A DNA stretch of 64,000 bases, taken from assembly GCA_958298945.1 (NCBI GenBank), contig OY282610.1, positions 64,787,088 through 64,851,087 of the forward strand, in the 5' to 3' direction. Position 1 is the first letter of the stretch; every line of letters starts with the position of its first letter. The notes under the pieces are model-generated. The model made no database searches. It worked only from the letters and a program-made list of their open reading frames with translations, and was not told the DNA's origin. This stretch comes from Atherix ibis. Taxonomy: Eukaryota > Arthropoda > Insecta > Diptera > Athericidae. The translations under genes and the position numbers were made by a program. Of the stretch, positions 35,428-47,455 are shown in pieces.

Positions 35428-38400
35428 TGCATGTTGGACACTTTGTTAATTATCCTTTTCAAATATTTCAATAATAGATATTTCTAGAGTGACATTTTAA
35501 GATAGCAAAAAAAAAACATTTTCCAATAAATTTAAAATTAAATTCAACAATATTAATTACACTTATTAGTAAGGATACGATTTAATATGAAATTAAAAAT
35601 ATAATGAAAACAAGAAATTTTCCTATAAGAAATGTTCATGGATGGATAGCAAGTACTCGTTTATAAATTGAAGCAAATATCTTCCTGCGTAACGAAACAT
35701 TTTATTTTAAATTAAGTTCTTGTATTGCTTTTATATACAAAAATGCCTGCAAGGACTGTTATATGAGCATGAACAAAATTATAAGTATTTAAGATATCCT
35801 ATAAGTATTGGTTGGTGTATATGAATAAAAATATAAATTTTTTCTTATGCAATGCCAAATTCTGCTCTTGTAAGTGAGCATTGTATTTATCGAAATAAGC
35901 GGCAAAACAATTTTTAAATATATTTTATTCATACGAATCCTAATGGTAAATGTATGAGATTTTTGGAATATGATAAATACTGATTGTAGATAGCGAAATA
36001 AATAAAAAAAAAATACAATTTTGAACAGCAGGAAAATTGACTCGTTTAGAAATACTAAAAATACCGACCACCAGCAACATGTACTCGTATAGGAGCTTAA
36101 AGTTCAAGTGCACACATGTACAAACTCACCATGAATATGAACAGGATAAAAGAAATATAAATAAAATGAAAACACATCAATTCAAAGATTCAGTGGATAT
36201 GATTTTTTCCAGTATCAAGTCTATATACTCGTACTCATTCTTGGATAGATGCTGTAATATTATTCAATTTTTTCCATGTTGTCGATATAGTTTATATTTT
36301 ATACATACTCGTACATGTTTGGAGGGGAATAAAGTGTATACGTTAGGCTCCATTGGCATATCTTTGTATAGTGTAACTTAATACACACACACATACATAT
36401 ATATATTTAGGGATGTATTCGCTTTTCTTTCCTTCTTTTTTGATTACTGTAAGCTAATGCCCTAAAATATAGGCAAACTGTTGCGCGCCTCCATATGCCG
36501 ATGACCGTGACCGTAAAAAGGTGAGTTTTTGTGATTGCGCACAAATCAGAAATATTGTCGATTTTGATAATGACGTCGGCAAGAACGACGGTTTTCGTAC
36601 AATGATATTCATTCTATCGAAGAATGGTGCAAGGATGTCGACAGCAAGGATAACAACGGTGACGTTGGTGATTATTATGATGATGATAACTAAGTTATGA
36701 TAGGGAAAAAAGAAATATACCAACTTATATTTTGACATTCTAAAAAAAAAAAAAATTAAAATAAAATAACAACTATGGATGCGGTTTATTTCTAAATTAG
36801 TTATCTTTTGTAGATTTTCTATTAAGATAGTTAGAAGCAACAATACGTAAAGATATACTAAGTTTAGTTCATTACAAAAATTTGCCATATCATACAAATT
36901 AGTTTTATAATATTATAATAATTCAAAATTGCTAACATATTTACTATTGAATGATATATTGTTTCGTGATTCGTCCAATTTCTATACATTATCTACAATA
37001 TATAAAGAAAATAATAAACTTTAAATAAAAATAATATTGCAATTTTAAAAAAAGATTATGATTTAGAAGCTAACAAGGAAATAAAATTAATTATATACAA
37101 AAATAGATTTTTTAAACTAAAATTAAAGTAATATTTTTGAGGTATGTAATCGAATGTGTATTTTTGTATTTATATATAATAAAAAGATTGTATTAATTAA
37201 ACTAGAAAGGACATTCCTATTCATGGAAAAATTAAGATATTCGTCATATGTAAATATTTTTGAATTCTTTTTAAGTCTTGCTCATAGCAGTTAGGGAAAT
37301 CGAAACAAATATGAATGGAACAAATGCGGTACGAAGAGTGGTATTTAAGAAGTGGGTAAATAAAAAGTAATATGAGAAAAAGGAAGAGAAATTTGGAACA
37401 GGAAAACTTGAAAACTGTTTAAGACTATTTACATTTTCTAAATAAAAAAATTGAATAAGTCTGATTTGTTAAAAAAACAGAACTTTTGTTCATAGAAGAA
37501 ATTTGAGAATGAAGTTGGGTAATAGGGCGAGTTAAAAAAAAATTTAATAGATTTTTAAAAATTAAATACATCTTATTGCTTTAAAATAAAAGTATAATTT
37601 TTTTTAGAAAATAATGATAAATACTAAAAAAAAAACACGTCAAAAATGTCCCGTCAAAGATCGATAAAAATAACTGATGCTTAAGATTTAATTTATTATA
37701 GATTACAAGTTAAATAGAAGAAAAAACAAATTTATATATACACACACATGTGTGTATGTATAATAATAACTAAAATGTATATTTTTGCGAATGTTTTGGA
37801 AATTTGCAGCATTTCAAAAAAACTTATTCTAAATAATCTTAAAGACGGAACTTGAAAACAAATTCAAAAATCAAGTTATGTTTTCAAGAAAAATAATTGA
37901 AGCTGTAGCCTTGATACTCGTTACAGGTAAACAATAACAATATTAATTAGTTTGAGATTGTTGTTTTTTTTTTTTTTTTATAAAAATCCAATTTCTATTT
38001 CTTTCTTATTATTTTGTAAGATAACAATAATACTAGAAATTCGCATTTTAGTAATAATAAAAATAATAGTAATAAATAATTTATCTGTACTATGTTATAC
38101 AATATTAGATATCGCAAAATGTTATAAATATGAACAATATCATGTGCTTCAGTGTAACAGGTCTTATATTCGAAGGATTATTTATGTAAGTGTGGAGGGA
38201 TGTATCCATCATTCATATTTTATAGAAGTTTTGACAATTTCATGCTGAAAATTACGTACATACTCTTTTCTGTATACACATTGAAATTTAAGAAAAATAC
38301 TAGTATGAGTACATTGATTTTAACTGAACACTATAAATGGATACGCATATAAACGAATATAGAATAGGATAACGTGTACCATATTATACTTACCTTATAG

Positions 38401-38700
38401 CATATTATGCCCTCTTACAACCTAGTAACCTACCAGCCTATCTACCCATTTATCACAACACAAATTTATGAAATCATTTTTGTAGTTGTGTACAATATTT
38501 ATTGTTCGTGCACACACAAACAAAACTTTTCCGATCCAAATGTACATAAGTACGCATATTTGAATGAACAAACATTCACCAAACACATCCAAATTAAGTA
38601 TTTTGAATATAAAATACCATCAAGGATATCGTGCAACAAAACCAGCTTTGGTTGATTTTTTTAAATTAGTATACACTGAAAATATTTGTACATAGCCACA
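35428..38700. other. AT-rich gene-free spacer
   Basis: About 3.3 kb, extremely AT-rich with long A/T runs (for example 36742-36757, 37960-37980). Open frames such as 36454-36897 are low-complexity hydrophobic stretches without domain similarity and were not called. Confidence 0.4.
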
Positions 38701-38721
38701 TCCTTCTATATTATATTTATA

Positions 38722-38765
38722 TTTCATGTGTGTGTGTGTGTGTGTGCGTGTGTGTGTGTTCATGT
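38722..38765. repeat. (GT)n microsatellite
   Basis: About 40 bp of alternating TG with a single GCG interruption. Simple repeat; the Thr/His-rich or Cys/Val-rich frames over it are artefacts. Confidence 0.95.
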
Positions 38766-38847
38766 GGCTATGCGTCTCCATCTCTGTATGGATTTGTGTG
38801 AACAATCTAGAATCAAGTATATTACGCTAGACAAAGGATACACTCTT

Positions 38848-39404
38848 AAGCCCCAAACACAATTCCGACGAGCGACGATTTTATCGCTGTTAAAATGTTT
38901 AAAGTCTTCCCAATCTAAAGGGAATGCACACACATGCGACGAGTAAAGAAAACTAGTAACGATTTACTCGTTGGTTAAAGTCTAGTTTCTAATTTTTTTA
39001 TTCTCGCCATGCTACTGCAACATATTTCATAGTCTGCTTATGCGGCAGCATTATTTATTGACAGTTTAATTTGAAAATGAAATAAAGTACGTGAATTATA
39101 GAGTATAATTTATAAATAATAAATTATGAAAATTTTTTTAACTTAAAAAATTTGTACTTAACATAATTCTTTGAAAAAAGTATGAATTCATTTTTATCCA
39201 AATGCAGTTCCAGCACTCACCCACTACCTTCATTATAGATAGAGTAAATATTGTAGTACTCATACAAATTATGCATTAAGAACAATAAATTTAAAGATTG
39301 ATCAAGTGATATTTTTTAACTCGCAAAAATTGTGTTTAAATTGCCGAATCGACGAGATTATAGTAATAGTCACTAGTCACTCGTCGGAATTGTGTTCAGG
39401 GCTT
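38848..39404. mobile_element. MITE-like unit with 29-bp imperfect terminal inverted repeats
   Basis: The left arm 38848-38876 (starts AAGCCCCAAACACAATTCCG) and right arm 39376-39404 match as inverted repeats at 26 of 29 positions, 557 bp end to end, with no coding content. Flanks TTAAG on the left and CTTTA on the right hint at a degenerate TTAA target, which would fit a piggyBac-mobilised MITE, but the duplication is not exact. No second copy was seen in the window. Confidence 0.55.
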
Positions 39405-40634
39405 TACTCACAATAATTGTAGTGCACTAACCTCCTCTGCTCTAATAAAATATCTTACATAGTATAGACTGATTGTAGATGGCGTTACTGCTTTCACAGA
39501 AGATAATACAATAGATTCTATGGACGTTTCGTTTTATAGGAAAGACAGCTTTCCATATATGCACTCGTATCTATACACAGAGTGGTGCGCAACACCATAT
39601 CAATGGCCACACACTATTATAAATGTTATGTGTACATTGCTATACCAGAAAATTATCCCGCCAGATGTAAAAGTAACAATCGGTTACCAGAATAGATACA
39701 AATGTTCAGAGACATGAGGTTAATATTCTGGACTAGACAATACGATAGAATGGATAAAGAAGAAATGACGAAGAAAATTATATGGGCGCCGATTATAGAA
39801 ACAGAACCGGAGAATTAAGGCAAGAAAGAGACTAAAATCTAGCCAGGACAAGGTTTCTCTTGATAAAATCCTGCACCAATCAACTAGTACGAATATGTTC
39901 ATAGTATTCGCAGCCATATTGATGTACATATGTGTATATAGGCAAAATGTAAGCTAATTCTGGATGTATTCGATCTTATCGACCACCTGCAGGATTCGCT
40001 CGGCCTAATTTCAGATGGCTAGGATAATGTACAATCTACATACATACCGAAAAATGGGTTTACTTGTTCTACGATTTATTTATATTTTACTTCTTTTTTG
40101 TTGTTGTTGCTATTTTTGTTATTGTTATTAGCCCTAATAATATTGCTCATATTAATATTAGTCTTATTTACCTAACATAAGTGTAATGTTCTTACTATAT
40201 TTATTCTTACTATAAACAATATCACTGCTACTACGAATGCTATTGTTGCTTCTGATAGTAAATATTTCAGCAAAAATTTCTTTTATCATTGTTATTGTTA
40301 TCAATTTATTTTACAATATATTTACTAGTTTTTTGATTAATCAAAATATATCAAGTTTGACATTTTTTTATTTTAGGCATAATTACACTATGTTGGTTGG
40401 ACTCTCTAAAACTATTTAGAGATTCTTATTCTTACATTGATATTATATCTATTACATATAAATGTATTCTATACATTTTAAAAGCTTTTGACCCCCAAAA
40501 GCTTTAAAAAAGTTATATGCGGATGGTCTCTTCATATTCACTATTCCTAAGCCTTTGTTATCGTTATTTCTATATCAATAATTTCATTCAAAATTTTCGA
40601 TCACATTTTTGCTTAAATTTTACTTAATTTCACG
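39405..40634. other. AT-rich gene-free spacer
   Basis: Nothing recognised. Confidence 0.35.
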
Positions 40635-41909
40635 TACGAGGGTCATTCAACAAGAACTTAGCCTCACCGCCCGATGGAACTGCTATCACAAAAGAAATTT
40701 ACCATCGTGCAGTACATTCTTTTAGTACTTTCCCTTCATTAGTTTTGTTTTGAGAGCCTTTAAAAGCGAGCGTGTCGGTCGGTTGCACAAAAATAGAAAA
40801 AGAACAATATCGTTCGGTGATTAGATTCTTGTTTTTGGAAGGGAAAACGCGCAGCGAAATCAAAGATCGCTTGGATGCTGTGTATGGTGACTCTTCTCCT
40901 TCGATGGCGACCGTCAAGAATTGGTTCAACGAGTTTGTTCGTGGCCGCACGTCGGTTTTTGATGAGCCACGCCCAGGTGCCCCGAAAACGGCTGCTACGG
41001 AGGAAAACGTTAAAAAAGTCCACGATCTCGTGTTGGCAGACCGTCGATTGAAGGTTCACGAGATAGCTGAGACTGTGGGCATCGCAGTAGGAACGGTGCA
41101 TCATATTCTACACGAAGAACTGGGCATGAGAAAGCTGTCGGCGCGATGGGTGCCGCGTTTGCTCACACCGGAAAACAAGCGCAACCGTGAGACCACATCG
41201 GCGACGTGTTTGGCGCTGTTTCAGCGCAATCCAGCGGAGTTCTTGCGTCGTTTCGTGACCGTCGACGAAACATGGATTCACTGGTACACACCAGAGACCA
41301 AGGAACAGTCGAAACAGTGGACTTCACCCGGCGAACGTGCTCCGAAGAAGGCGAAGACTGTTCGATCGGCCAGAAAGGTGATGGCCACCGTTTTCTGTGA
41401 TTCACAAGGTGTGATCCACATCGATTACCTCGAGAAGGGTAAAACAATCACGGGGCGCTACTATGCTGACTTATTGGGCCGATTTGACGTCGAATTGAAG
41501 AAAAAGCGGCCCCGCTTTGCGAAGAAAAAAGTGCTGTTCCACCACGACAACGCGCCGGCTCACACCTTCGCCGTCGCCATGGCCAAATTGGTCGAATTGC
41601 GCTACGAATTGTTGCCCCATCCACAGTTCTCTCCAGATTTGGCCCCCTGTCACTACTTTTTGTTTCCAAACCTGAAAAAATCAATCGCCGGGAAATAGAT
41701 TTGGGTCGAATGAGAAGGTCATCGTCGCCACGGAGGCCTATTTTGCTTCCCTCGAGAAAATGTATTTTTTGGACGGGTTAAAAAAGTTAGAGCATCTCTG
41801 GGCCAAGTGCATCGAGCTTGAAGGAGATTATGTGGAAAAATAAATTGCCACCTTTCCAAAATTTTCGTGTTTCTTTTGTAGGCTAAGTACTTGTTGAATG
41901 ACCCTCGCA
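40635..41909 (+). mobile_element. mariner B2, family B
   Basis: Left end TACGAGGGTCATTCAACAAG (one A-for-T run difference inside), right end the complement at 41888-41907, where the flanking TA has become CA. Full length. About 20 bp are missing in the 5' untranslated part near 40727 relative to B3. Confidence 0.92.
40793..41840 (+). pseudogene. mariner B2 transposase: start lost and third Asp replaced
   Basis: Long open frame, but the position of the family start ATG is ATA (40793-40795). The HTH region (40830-41130) and TVDETWIHWYTPETK, HHDNAPAHTF are intact. The third catalytic position reads SPDLAPCHYFLF, with His (CAC 41651-41653) for the Asp seen in B1. An extra A near 41693 creates a TAG stop at 41696-41698. 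The last 48 codons (RFGSNEKVIVATEAYF...GDYVEK) follow in another frame to about 41840. Three independent defects make it catalytically dead. Confidence 0.9.
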
Positions 41910-42004
41910 CACATGTGACGCGGTTGATATTGGTTTTGAGCTCTTCAATTATGTGTAGACTATTTTCATAAAATTTACCTTTGACATAAAAGCGTTTAAA
42001 TCAA

Positions 42005-42540
42005 CTGATTTTAGTAGGTAATTGAGATCCATTGTTTTTATTAAATCTATTATTTCCTTAGCAGTGTGATACATAGCGCCATCTTGTTGCAACCACAAGT
42101 CGTCGACTTCCATACTATCAAAAATAGGCTATAAAAATGTAGTCATCATATCTCTGTAGGGTACTCCAATTAAAGTAACTGTAGCATTACACTCATTTTA
42201 TAAAAAATACGGACTAATTATGCTTCCGGTCCATAAAGCGCATCGTGCAGTAACACGCTATGAACGTTATAGTTTTTCAATCAGATGCCCAAATGCGACA
42301 ATTTTGCTTTGTTTACATAGCCGTCTAAGGGAAAATGAGTTCCATCCGAAATTATTTTTTTGTTGTTGAAAAACCACCACTGTATACAATGGTCCAATCA
42401 GCAAAATTTTGATGTTGAAAATGGTTTAATTCTTGCACCAATTTGACCTTATAGCCCTTGTGGATAGGGCCAATTATTGAGAACATTATGAAACTCATAA
42501 AACTGGAACATCTGTAATATTTTCCTTCACCGAACCTATA
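42005..42540 (-). mobile_element. Tc-E4: Tc-type transposase relic
   Basis: Minus strand, read with frame jumps: NSFSLRRLCKQSKIVAFG (about 42270-42340, the GFVNKQN region), then MEVDDLWLQQDGAMYHTAKEIIDLI (42050-42120), the second catalytic block with QQDGA. Same family as Tc-E1-E3. Lies between mariners B2 and C2 with no sign that either interrupts it. Confidence 0.6.
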
Positions 42541-42656
42541 TTTTTATAAACATTCGTTTATAAACTTTTCAAAAAACTGTTATCATAGCCAATTTCAACG
42601 TATTTAAAAAAAAATCTTATTACAAGACCCTACAAAAACATTTTTCGTTTTTTGAA

Positions 42657-43591
42657 TATTGGGTTGTTCGGAAAGTAATTTCGTTTTTTTTTATAAAAAT
42701 GAAAGACGATTTTCTTATAGTGAATTAATATTTTATTCTGGAATTAATATTTTATTCTGGTGAATCATACAATTTGTCCAAATTTTGAATTAATATTTTA
42801 TTCTTACATTTTTTCTTTATGTGAATCATTCAATTTGTCCAACTCGGTGGAAGCTGCTTTGAAATTCCACCAAAAAGATAGCATAACCTTTTTTTTGATG
42901 AATATTAGCTTTCGAAGTGCTTTGAGACGGTTCATTTTTCTACTACAGCATCTTTTGCGCTTAACATTATTGTAGACAACCCATTTCTGGTCCCCAGTGA
43001 TGATACGCTTCAAAAATGAATCATTTTCTTGGCGTTTGAGGAGCAAATCACAAACGTCAATGCGATGGCACAAATTTTTTTCCGTAAGAAGATGAGGAAC
43101 CCATATGTCGAGCTTTGAGATTAAATCTAGCCATTTCAAATGATCATAAATGGTCGAATTCGATAAATTTAATCTCTCAGTAATCTCATAAGTTGTTATT
43201 CACCGGTTTGCATCAATTAATGCCTTTATTGAGTCTTCGTCAGCTTTTTTTGTCGGATCAAAATTTTGTATACCAGTTTTTGCACTGGCGCTCACTTTAC
43301 ACATCTCCATACACATAGGATAATTTTTTTCTTGCTTGAACAGTATTTTTATCTTTTCTATCTAAAAAAATTAAAATATGCCGAAAATGAAATAAACACT
43401 TTCCATATTTAAAAGGGTATCAAACAAAATCTACTGTGCAGAATTAATCGAATTTTTTCACAAGCAAGCCCTGCTATATCAGCTATCAAAATATGTATGA
43501 CTATGCGGCATAAGTATGAAGTTCCTCTATTTAAAAAAAAAATTAATTAAATACAATTACGTCCTCTGCTTACTTTCCGAACAACCCAATA
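42657..43591 (-). mobile_element. mariner C2, family C, internally deleted
   Basis: Both ends are complete (TTGGGTTGTTCGGAAAGT and complement), TA-flanked, 935 bp long, compared with about 1.2 kb for C1. The deletion removes the C-terminal half of the transposase. At 42722-42804 a 17-19 bp unit GAATTAATATTTTATTC occurs three times, which marks the rearranged end of the gene. Non-autonomous by structure but with both ends intact. Confidence 0.88.
42804..43300 (-). pseudogene. mariner C2 transposase N-terminal remnant
   Basis: Minus strand. MKWLDLISKLDIWVPHLLTEKNLCHRIDVCDLLLKRQENDSFLKRIITGDQKWVVYNN (first catalytic Asp in TGDQKW) runs into the VMLSFWWNFK block, where a deletion joins it to TELDKLNDSHKEKM. 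The second and third catalytic Asp are gone. The upstream HTH stretch (43140-43330) is in broken frames. Confidence 0.82.
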
Positions 43592-44323
43592 TATTTATTT
43601 AAAAAAGTTGTAACTTACAATATTTTTTTTATGAAACAGAAGCAATTTTTTTTTGCCATAAAAGAATTTAGGAACATATAGAAACGTTAACGATTTCTTA
43701 TAGGAAAAATCTTAACGGTATGAAATAAAATGAAAAAAGAAAATTAATAGATATTTTCTTATAATAACAATAAAAAATAAATATATGCATCTTTATTCAC
43801 TACATTTTGTGCGGACATTTTTTCTATTTCGATTTAAAAAATAGAATAGTATAGTTCTAAAAATAAAGTCAACATAATTAATAAAAATGGAGCTTTTTAA
43901 AGAGAAAGAGAATGAAAATTGCCTCTCAATACAAGAAAAAGAGTCACGTTTTCAGTCAATACAATGATGAAAAAAATAAAAAGAAACCCGCAGAATATGA
44001 AAAGCAAAATTCACATATTTTCGATTCATATTGATTTAGTTCTCACAATAATTTATATTTAGCTCAGTATCATATTCGGAAAAAATATGTTAATGCTATT
44101 GTACTATAAAAGCATATGTGTACTCGTAGTTTATAAATTATTACAAATTGATTGATTCATTTATGGTAGATTTTGCATTTCTAGTAAAACTTATCATATA
44201 ACAATTTATATATATTACTGTAAATTAATTATTTAAAGCTAGTTTTTTTAGTGACATTTTTAATAAAAGTTTTGGCATAATTTATACATTTTATAGAAAA
44301 TAAATATATCTTAATTGATTTGA
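43592..44323. other. AT-rich spacer
   Basis: Nothing recognised. Confidence 0.35.
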
Positions 44324-45608
44324 TACGAGGGTCGTTCAATAAGTCCTTAGAAAAAGACGGAAAAAAACTGTTTTTAAAAAAAAAAAATTTTTATTTTTCA
44401 ACATAATGTCTTTTTAGCTCTATACACTTTTCGAACCGTTTTTCCAAAATTTTTATCCCGTCCAAAAAATAGGATTTCGGAAGTTCTGCAAAATACTCAT
44501 CCGTTTGAGCAATGATGTCCTCGTTGGAAGTGAACCGTCGTCCGCCAAGCCATTTCTTCAGATTGGAGAAAAGAAAATAGTCACTCGGGGCCAAATCTGG
44601 TGAATAAGCGGGATGCTGCAACAATTCCATTCTCAATTCCACAATTTTGGCCATGAAAACAGCGCAGGTGTGCACAGATGCAAGAGGATTTTTTTCTTCT
44701 TCAGATGGGGGCGTTTCTCTTTGATTTCCTCGCTCAACCGTTGCAATAACGACGCGTAATACGCTCCTGTTATTGTTTTTCCTTTTTCCACGTAGTCGAT
44801 AAAAATGATGCCCTGCGAATCCCAAAAGACCGTGGACATCACCTTGCCGGCCGATGGCACAGTTTTTGCCTTCTTCGGAGCCCGTTCACCCTTGAAAATA
44901 CACTGTGATGACTGTCTCTTCGTTTCTGGAGTGTAGTAGTGTATCCAGGTTTCGTCCACAGTGACATATCGACGAAGAAATTCGGCAGGATTGCGATGAG
45001 AGAGTGCCAACATAGCCTCAGAGTCCACTGCACGATTGCGCTTATTCTCCTCTGAGAGCAAACGCGGCACCCATCTTGCCGAAATTTTTTTCACAGATAA
45101 TTTTTAATGCAAAATTGAAGCGACTGTACCTTTTGATATGCCCGTGGCCTCAACTAATTCGCGCACTTTAATTCGCCGATCGTTCAAAATCAGATCGTGG
45201 ATTTTGTCGATGATTTCAGGAGTAAACCCCTCAACTGGGCGTCCTGAACGATGTTCATCTTTTGTGGATGAACGGCCACGTTTAAATTCATTCACCCAAT
45301 TGTAAACCGTCGCAAACATAGGTGCAGATGTACGATGAACTGCATCCAACTCGGCTTTGATTTCTTTCGGGTTTAAGCTTTTCAAATGGAGATGTTTGAT
45401 GACAGCCCTAAACTCGCTTTTTTCCATTGTTATGCACAAATAAATGACGTTAACTTTAATCGACAAAAGAAATTGACCTACGCTATAGATCGAGCTGAAA
45501 TTTCAGGACAGTTTTTTTTAGGACAGTTTTCCTGAAAAAAAAAATCTTTACCGACACTACGAGCGCAATTTTTTGGATTTTCTAAGTACTTATTGAACGA
45601 CCCTCGTA
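44324..45608 (-). mobile_element. mariner A4, family A
   Basis: TA-flanked with both terminal repeats complete. The right edge coincides with the broken edge of mariner F2, so it inserted at or next to that fragment. A short direct duplication (AGGACAGTTTT) lies at 45502-45530 in the 5' untranslated part. Confidence 0.92.
44391..45430 (-). pseudogene. mariner A4 transposase pseudogene lacking the second catalytic Asp
   Basis: Minus strand, intact ATG region (MEKSEFRAVIKHLHLKSLNP). A TAA stop replaces Glu in the ILHEKLSV block (near 45105). VTVDETWIHYYTPETKR is intact. About 14 bp deleted near 44676 remove the Asp of the HQDNAR block and shift the frame. AYSPDLAPSDYFLF is present downstream (44560-44620). 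Ends YVEK at 44391. Confidence 0.88.
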
Positions 45609-45830
45609 AATCAACACTTCCCGCAAATGGGACTTTTTTGGTACGAAATTCGACATTTTTGAAGCAACAAAAAACTTTGTTGTTTATACTATTTCGTTCA
45701 ATGACTAATCGAGAATGAATGACAAATGTTTAACTTCCAAAATGCCATATGAGTTATTATTAACACAAACCATCTGTAAAAGTTATGCCATCTGTTGTCA
45801 ATCCCGCATTTTTAAGTTATACACCCAATA
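45609..45830 (-). mobile_element. mariner F2, 5'-end fragment of family F
   Basis: Minus-strand copy of the first ~220 bp of family F: terminal repeat TTGGGTGTATAACTTAAAAA at 45811-45830, the 5' untranslated part, and the MSNFVPKKSHLREVL-like start. It is cut exactly at the TA where mariner A4 starts. No continuation was found on the other side of A4, so the rest was deleted. Confidence 0.85.
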
Positions 45831-46369
45831 ATATGTCGCCAGTTATTTGACATTTAAATTGTTGTGACTATAATTCGTAGTATATCTTATAAGTAATATA
45901 GTAATCATATAAAGTTTATGGTCCAACATAAAATATGCTTAGTAACCAAAAATACATTTATTACAAAAAAAAAAGATCCCCGTAAAAATTAAGTTTTAAT
46001 AAAAAAATGAAGTCAATAGCTTAAGAAATACTTTGAGTTAAGTTACAACAGAATTATTTAAAAATAATTAAATTCATAAATTCAAGTGAAATGATTGATT
46101 TTCCAACAAAGAAAAATATCAAATCATTTGTAATTTATCAAAGTTTGTAAATGAATTTTACTTACGTTTGAAAATTATTTGCAAATTATTTAAATTAACT
46201 TTAAGAATTAGTCATCAATTGGACTAAATCCAATTTTACTATTTAACAGCAAAATTATAATAAGCGATGATGGTCAGTGATTTTAATAATAAGCAATATT
46301 ATTGCTATCAATAATTTTTTCTTTGAAAATATGGAAGTTATAGATAATGGCGTAAGGCTGTGTAAAGCA
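45831..46369. other. AT-rich spacer
   Basis: Nothing recognised. Confidence 0.3.
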
Positions 46370-46450
46370 TCGATTTATTGAAGATACGTTTTCGCAACAA
46401 CGAGATTTCGCCAATTGGCCTCCAAAATCATGTGATCTGACATCGATTTA
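46370..46450 (+). mobile_element. Tc-E-like scrap
   Basis: A short plus-strand stretch reads DFANWPPKSCDLTSI, matching the NWPPRSCDLTPLD block before the third catalytic Asp of the Tc-E family. Too short to say more. Confidence 0.4.
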
Positions 46451-46539
46451 CCATTCAAAGTGTGAAAGTATTGATATTAATAATATACAGAATCATCAGT
46501 TAATACTTCGGAATGATCCCTCACTTAGCTAGTTCATTA

Positions 46540-47190
46540 ATCCTCTCTAGATGTGTAATACAAGTTTCGTCCGCTTACTACGGTTGATAAGTGAAGTTCC
46601 ACATATGTTTTTGAAGTGCGTTCCGAAACAGCAAAATTCGAATCAACGATGCGCCATCAAATTCTGTGTAAATCATCGTGATTTACCCAGTTTCACTTAA
46701 GAGTAGTTGCAACGAGCCTGTGGTGAATATTCCTTATCTAGAGCATATGTTTTTTGCAGGTTTTAAAGGGTTGACGAACCTTATTTACGAAGGTCTTCAA
46801 CAACGATAGCTGATAAAAATATGTAACCTACTCGTACTTATAAAAATAAATTTTCTTAATCAAAAAGTCCTTATAAGACTAAGAAAATTCGCATCAGTTC
46901 GGATATTGCAGACACTTGTTTGCTCTCCAGCCTCCATAGTCACCTGTTTGACTTTATTTTTATTTCCCAAGATCAAAAAATAATTGCAAGGACGTCGTCT
47001 TAGTACTGTTGATAACATGCAAAGGACTGTTACCAAGGAGCCGAATGGAATTCCGGTTAAAGTTCTTCAACACTGCTCTACGAAGAGTAGAAATAACGCC
47101 TTCGTCAATGCATAGCTGCCCAAGTGTACTTCTTTGAATGGAATAAAATTAATGTATAAAAATAAAATAAAATTTTCAGAAGAAAAACTC
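46540..47190 (+). mobile_element. mariner H1, decayed HTH_48-type mariner relic
   Basis: Plus strand. The 5' part reads AIKFCVNHRDL...LQRACGEYSLSRAYVF (46650-46750), the HTH_48 domain pattern of this mariner group. The 3' part reads LSTVDNMQRTVTKEPNGIPVKVLQ (47010-47080) and VYFFEWNKINV (47130-47160), the C-terminal pattern. Most of the catalytic domain is missing in between. The flanks align with H2 at 52.2-53.6 kb (for example GTTGATAACATGCAAAGGACTGTTACC versus the H2 block near 53435). Confidence 0.55.
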
Positions 47191-47455
47191 AGCATTATTA
47201 GTATTCTGCTAACATCGTATCTTGTGATCATAGTGAAATTGCTAGTGTATGTTATTACTGATATACCAGCAAAATTTGACCCCTAGGAAGCTAGCATTCA
47301 ATAACTAATAGCGAATATACTAATATATATTAGTTTAAAAAAGCGGTAACAAATTCAGCCAACGTAGCCATATTTCTAAAATTATTCCTTATCATTGATT
47401 TATAAATCAAGAAAATATATGCCAAATCAAAAATTTTATTGCCGAAATTGAATTT
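47191..47455. other. spacer
   Basis: Nothing recognised. Confidence 0.3.

Noticed and set aside
36454..36897. 147-codon minus-strand open frame
   Set aside because: Low-complexity, hydrophobic, AT-driven composition with no domain or start context; surrounding DNA is gene-free spacer.
37952..38248. 98-codon plus-strand frame
   Set aside because: Poly-Phe/Ile translation of poly-T and AT-rich DNA without any domain.
38620..38805. Thr/His-rich frame
   Set aside because: Translation of the (GT)n microsatellite.
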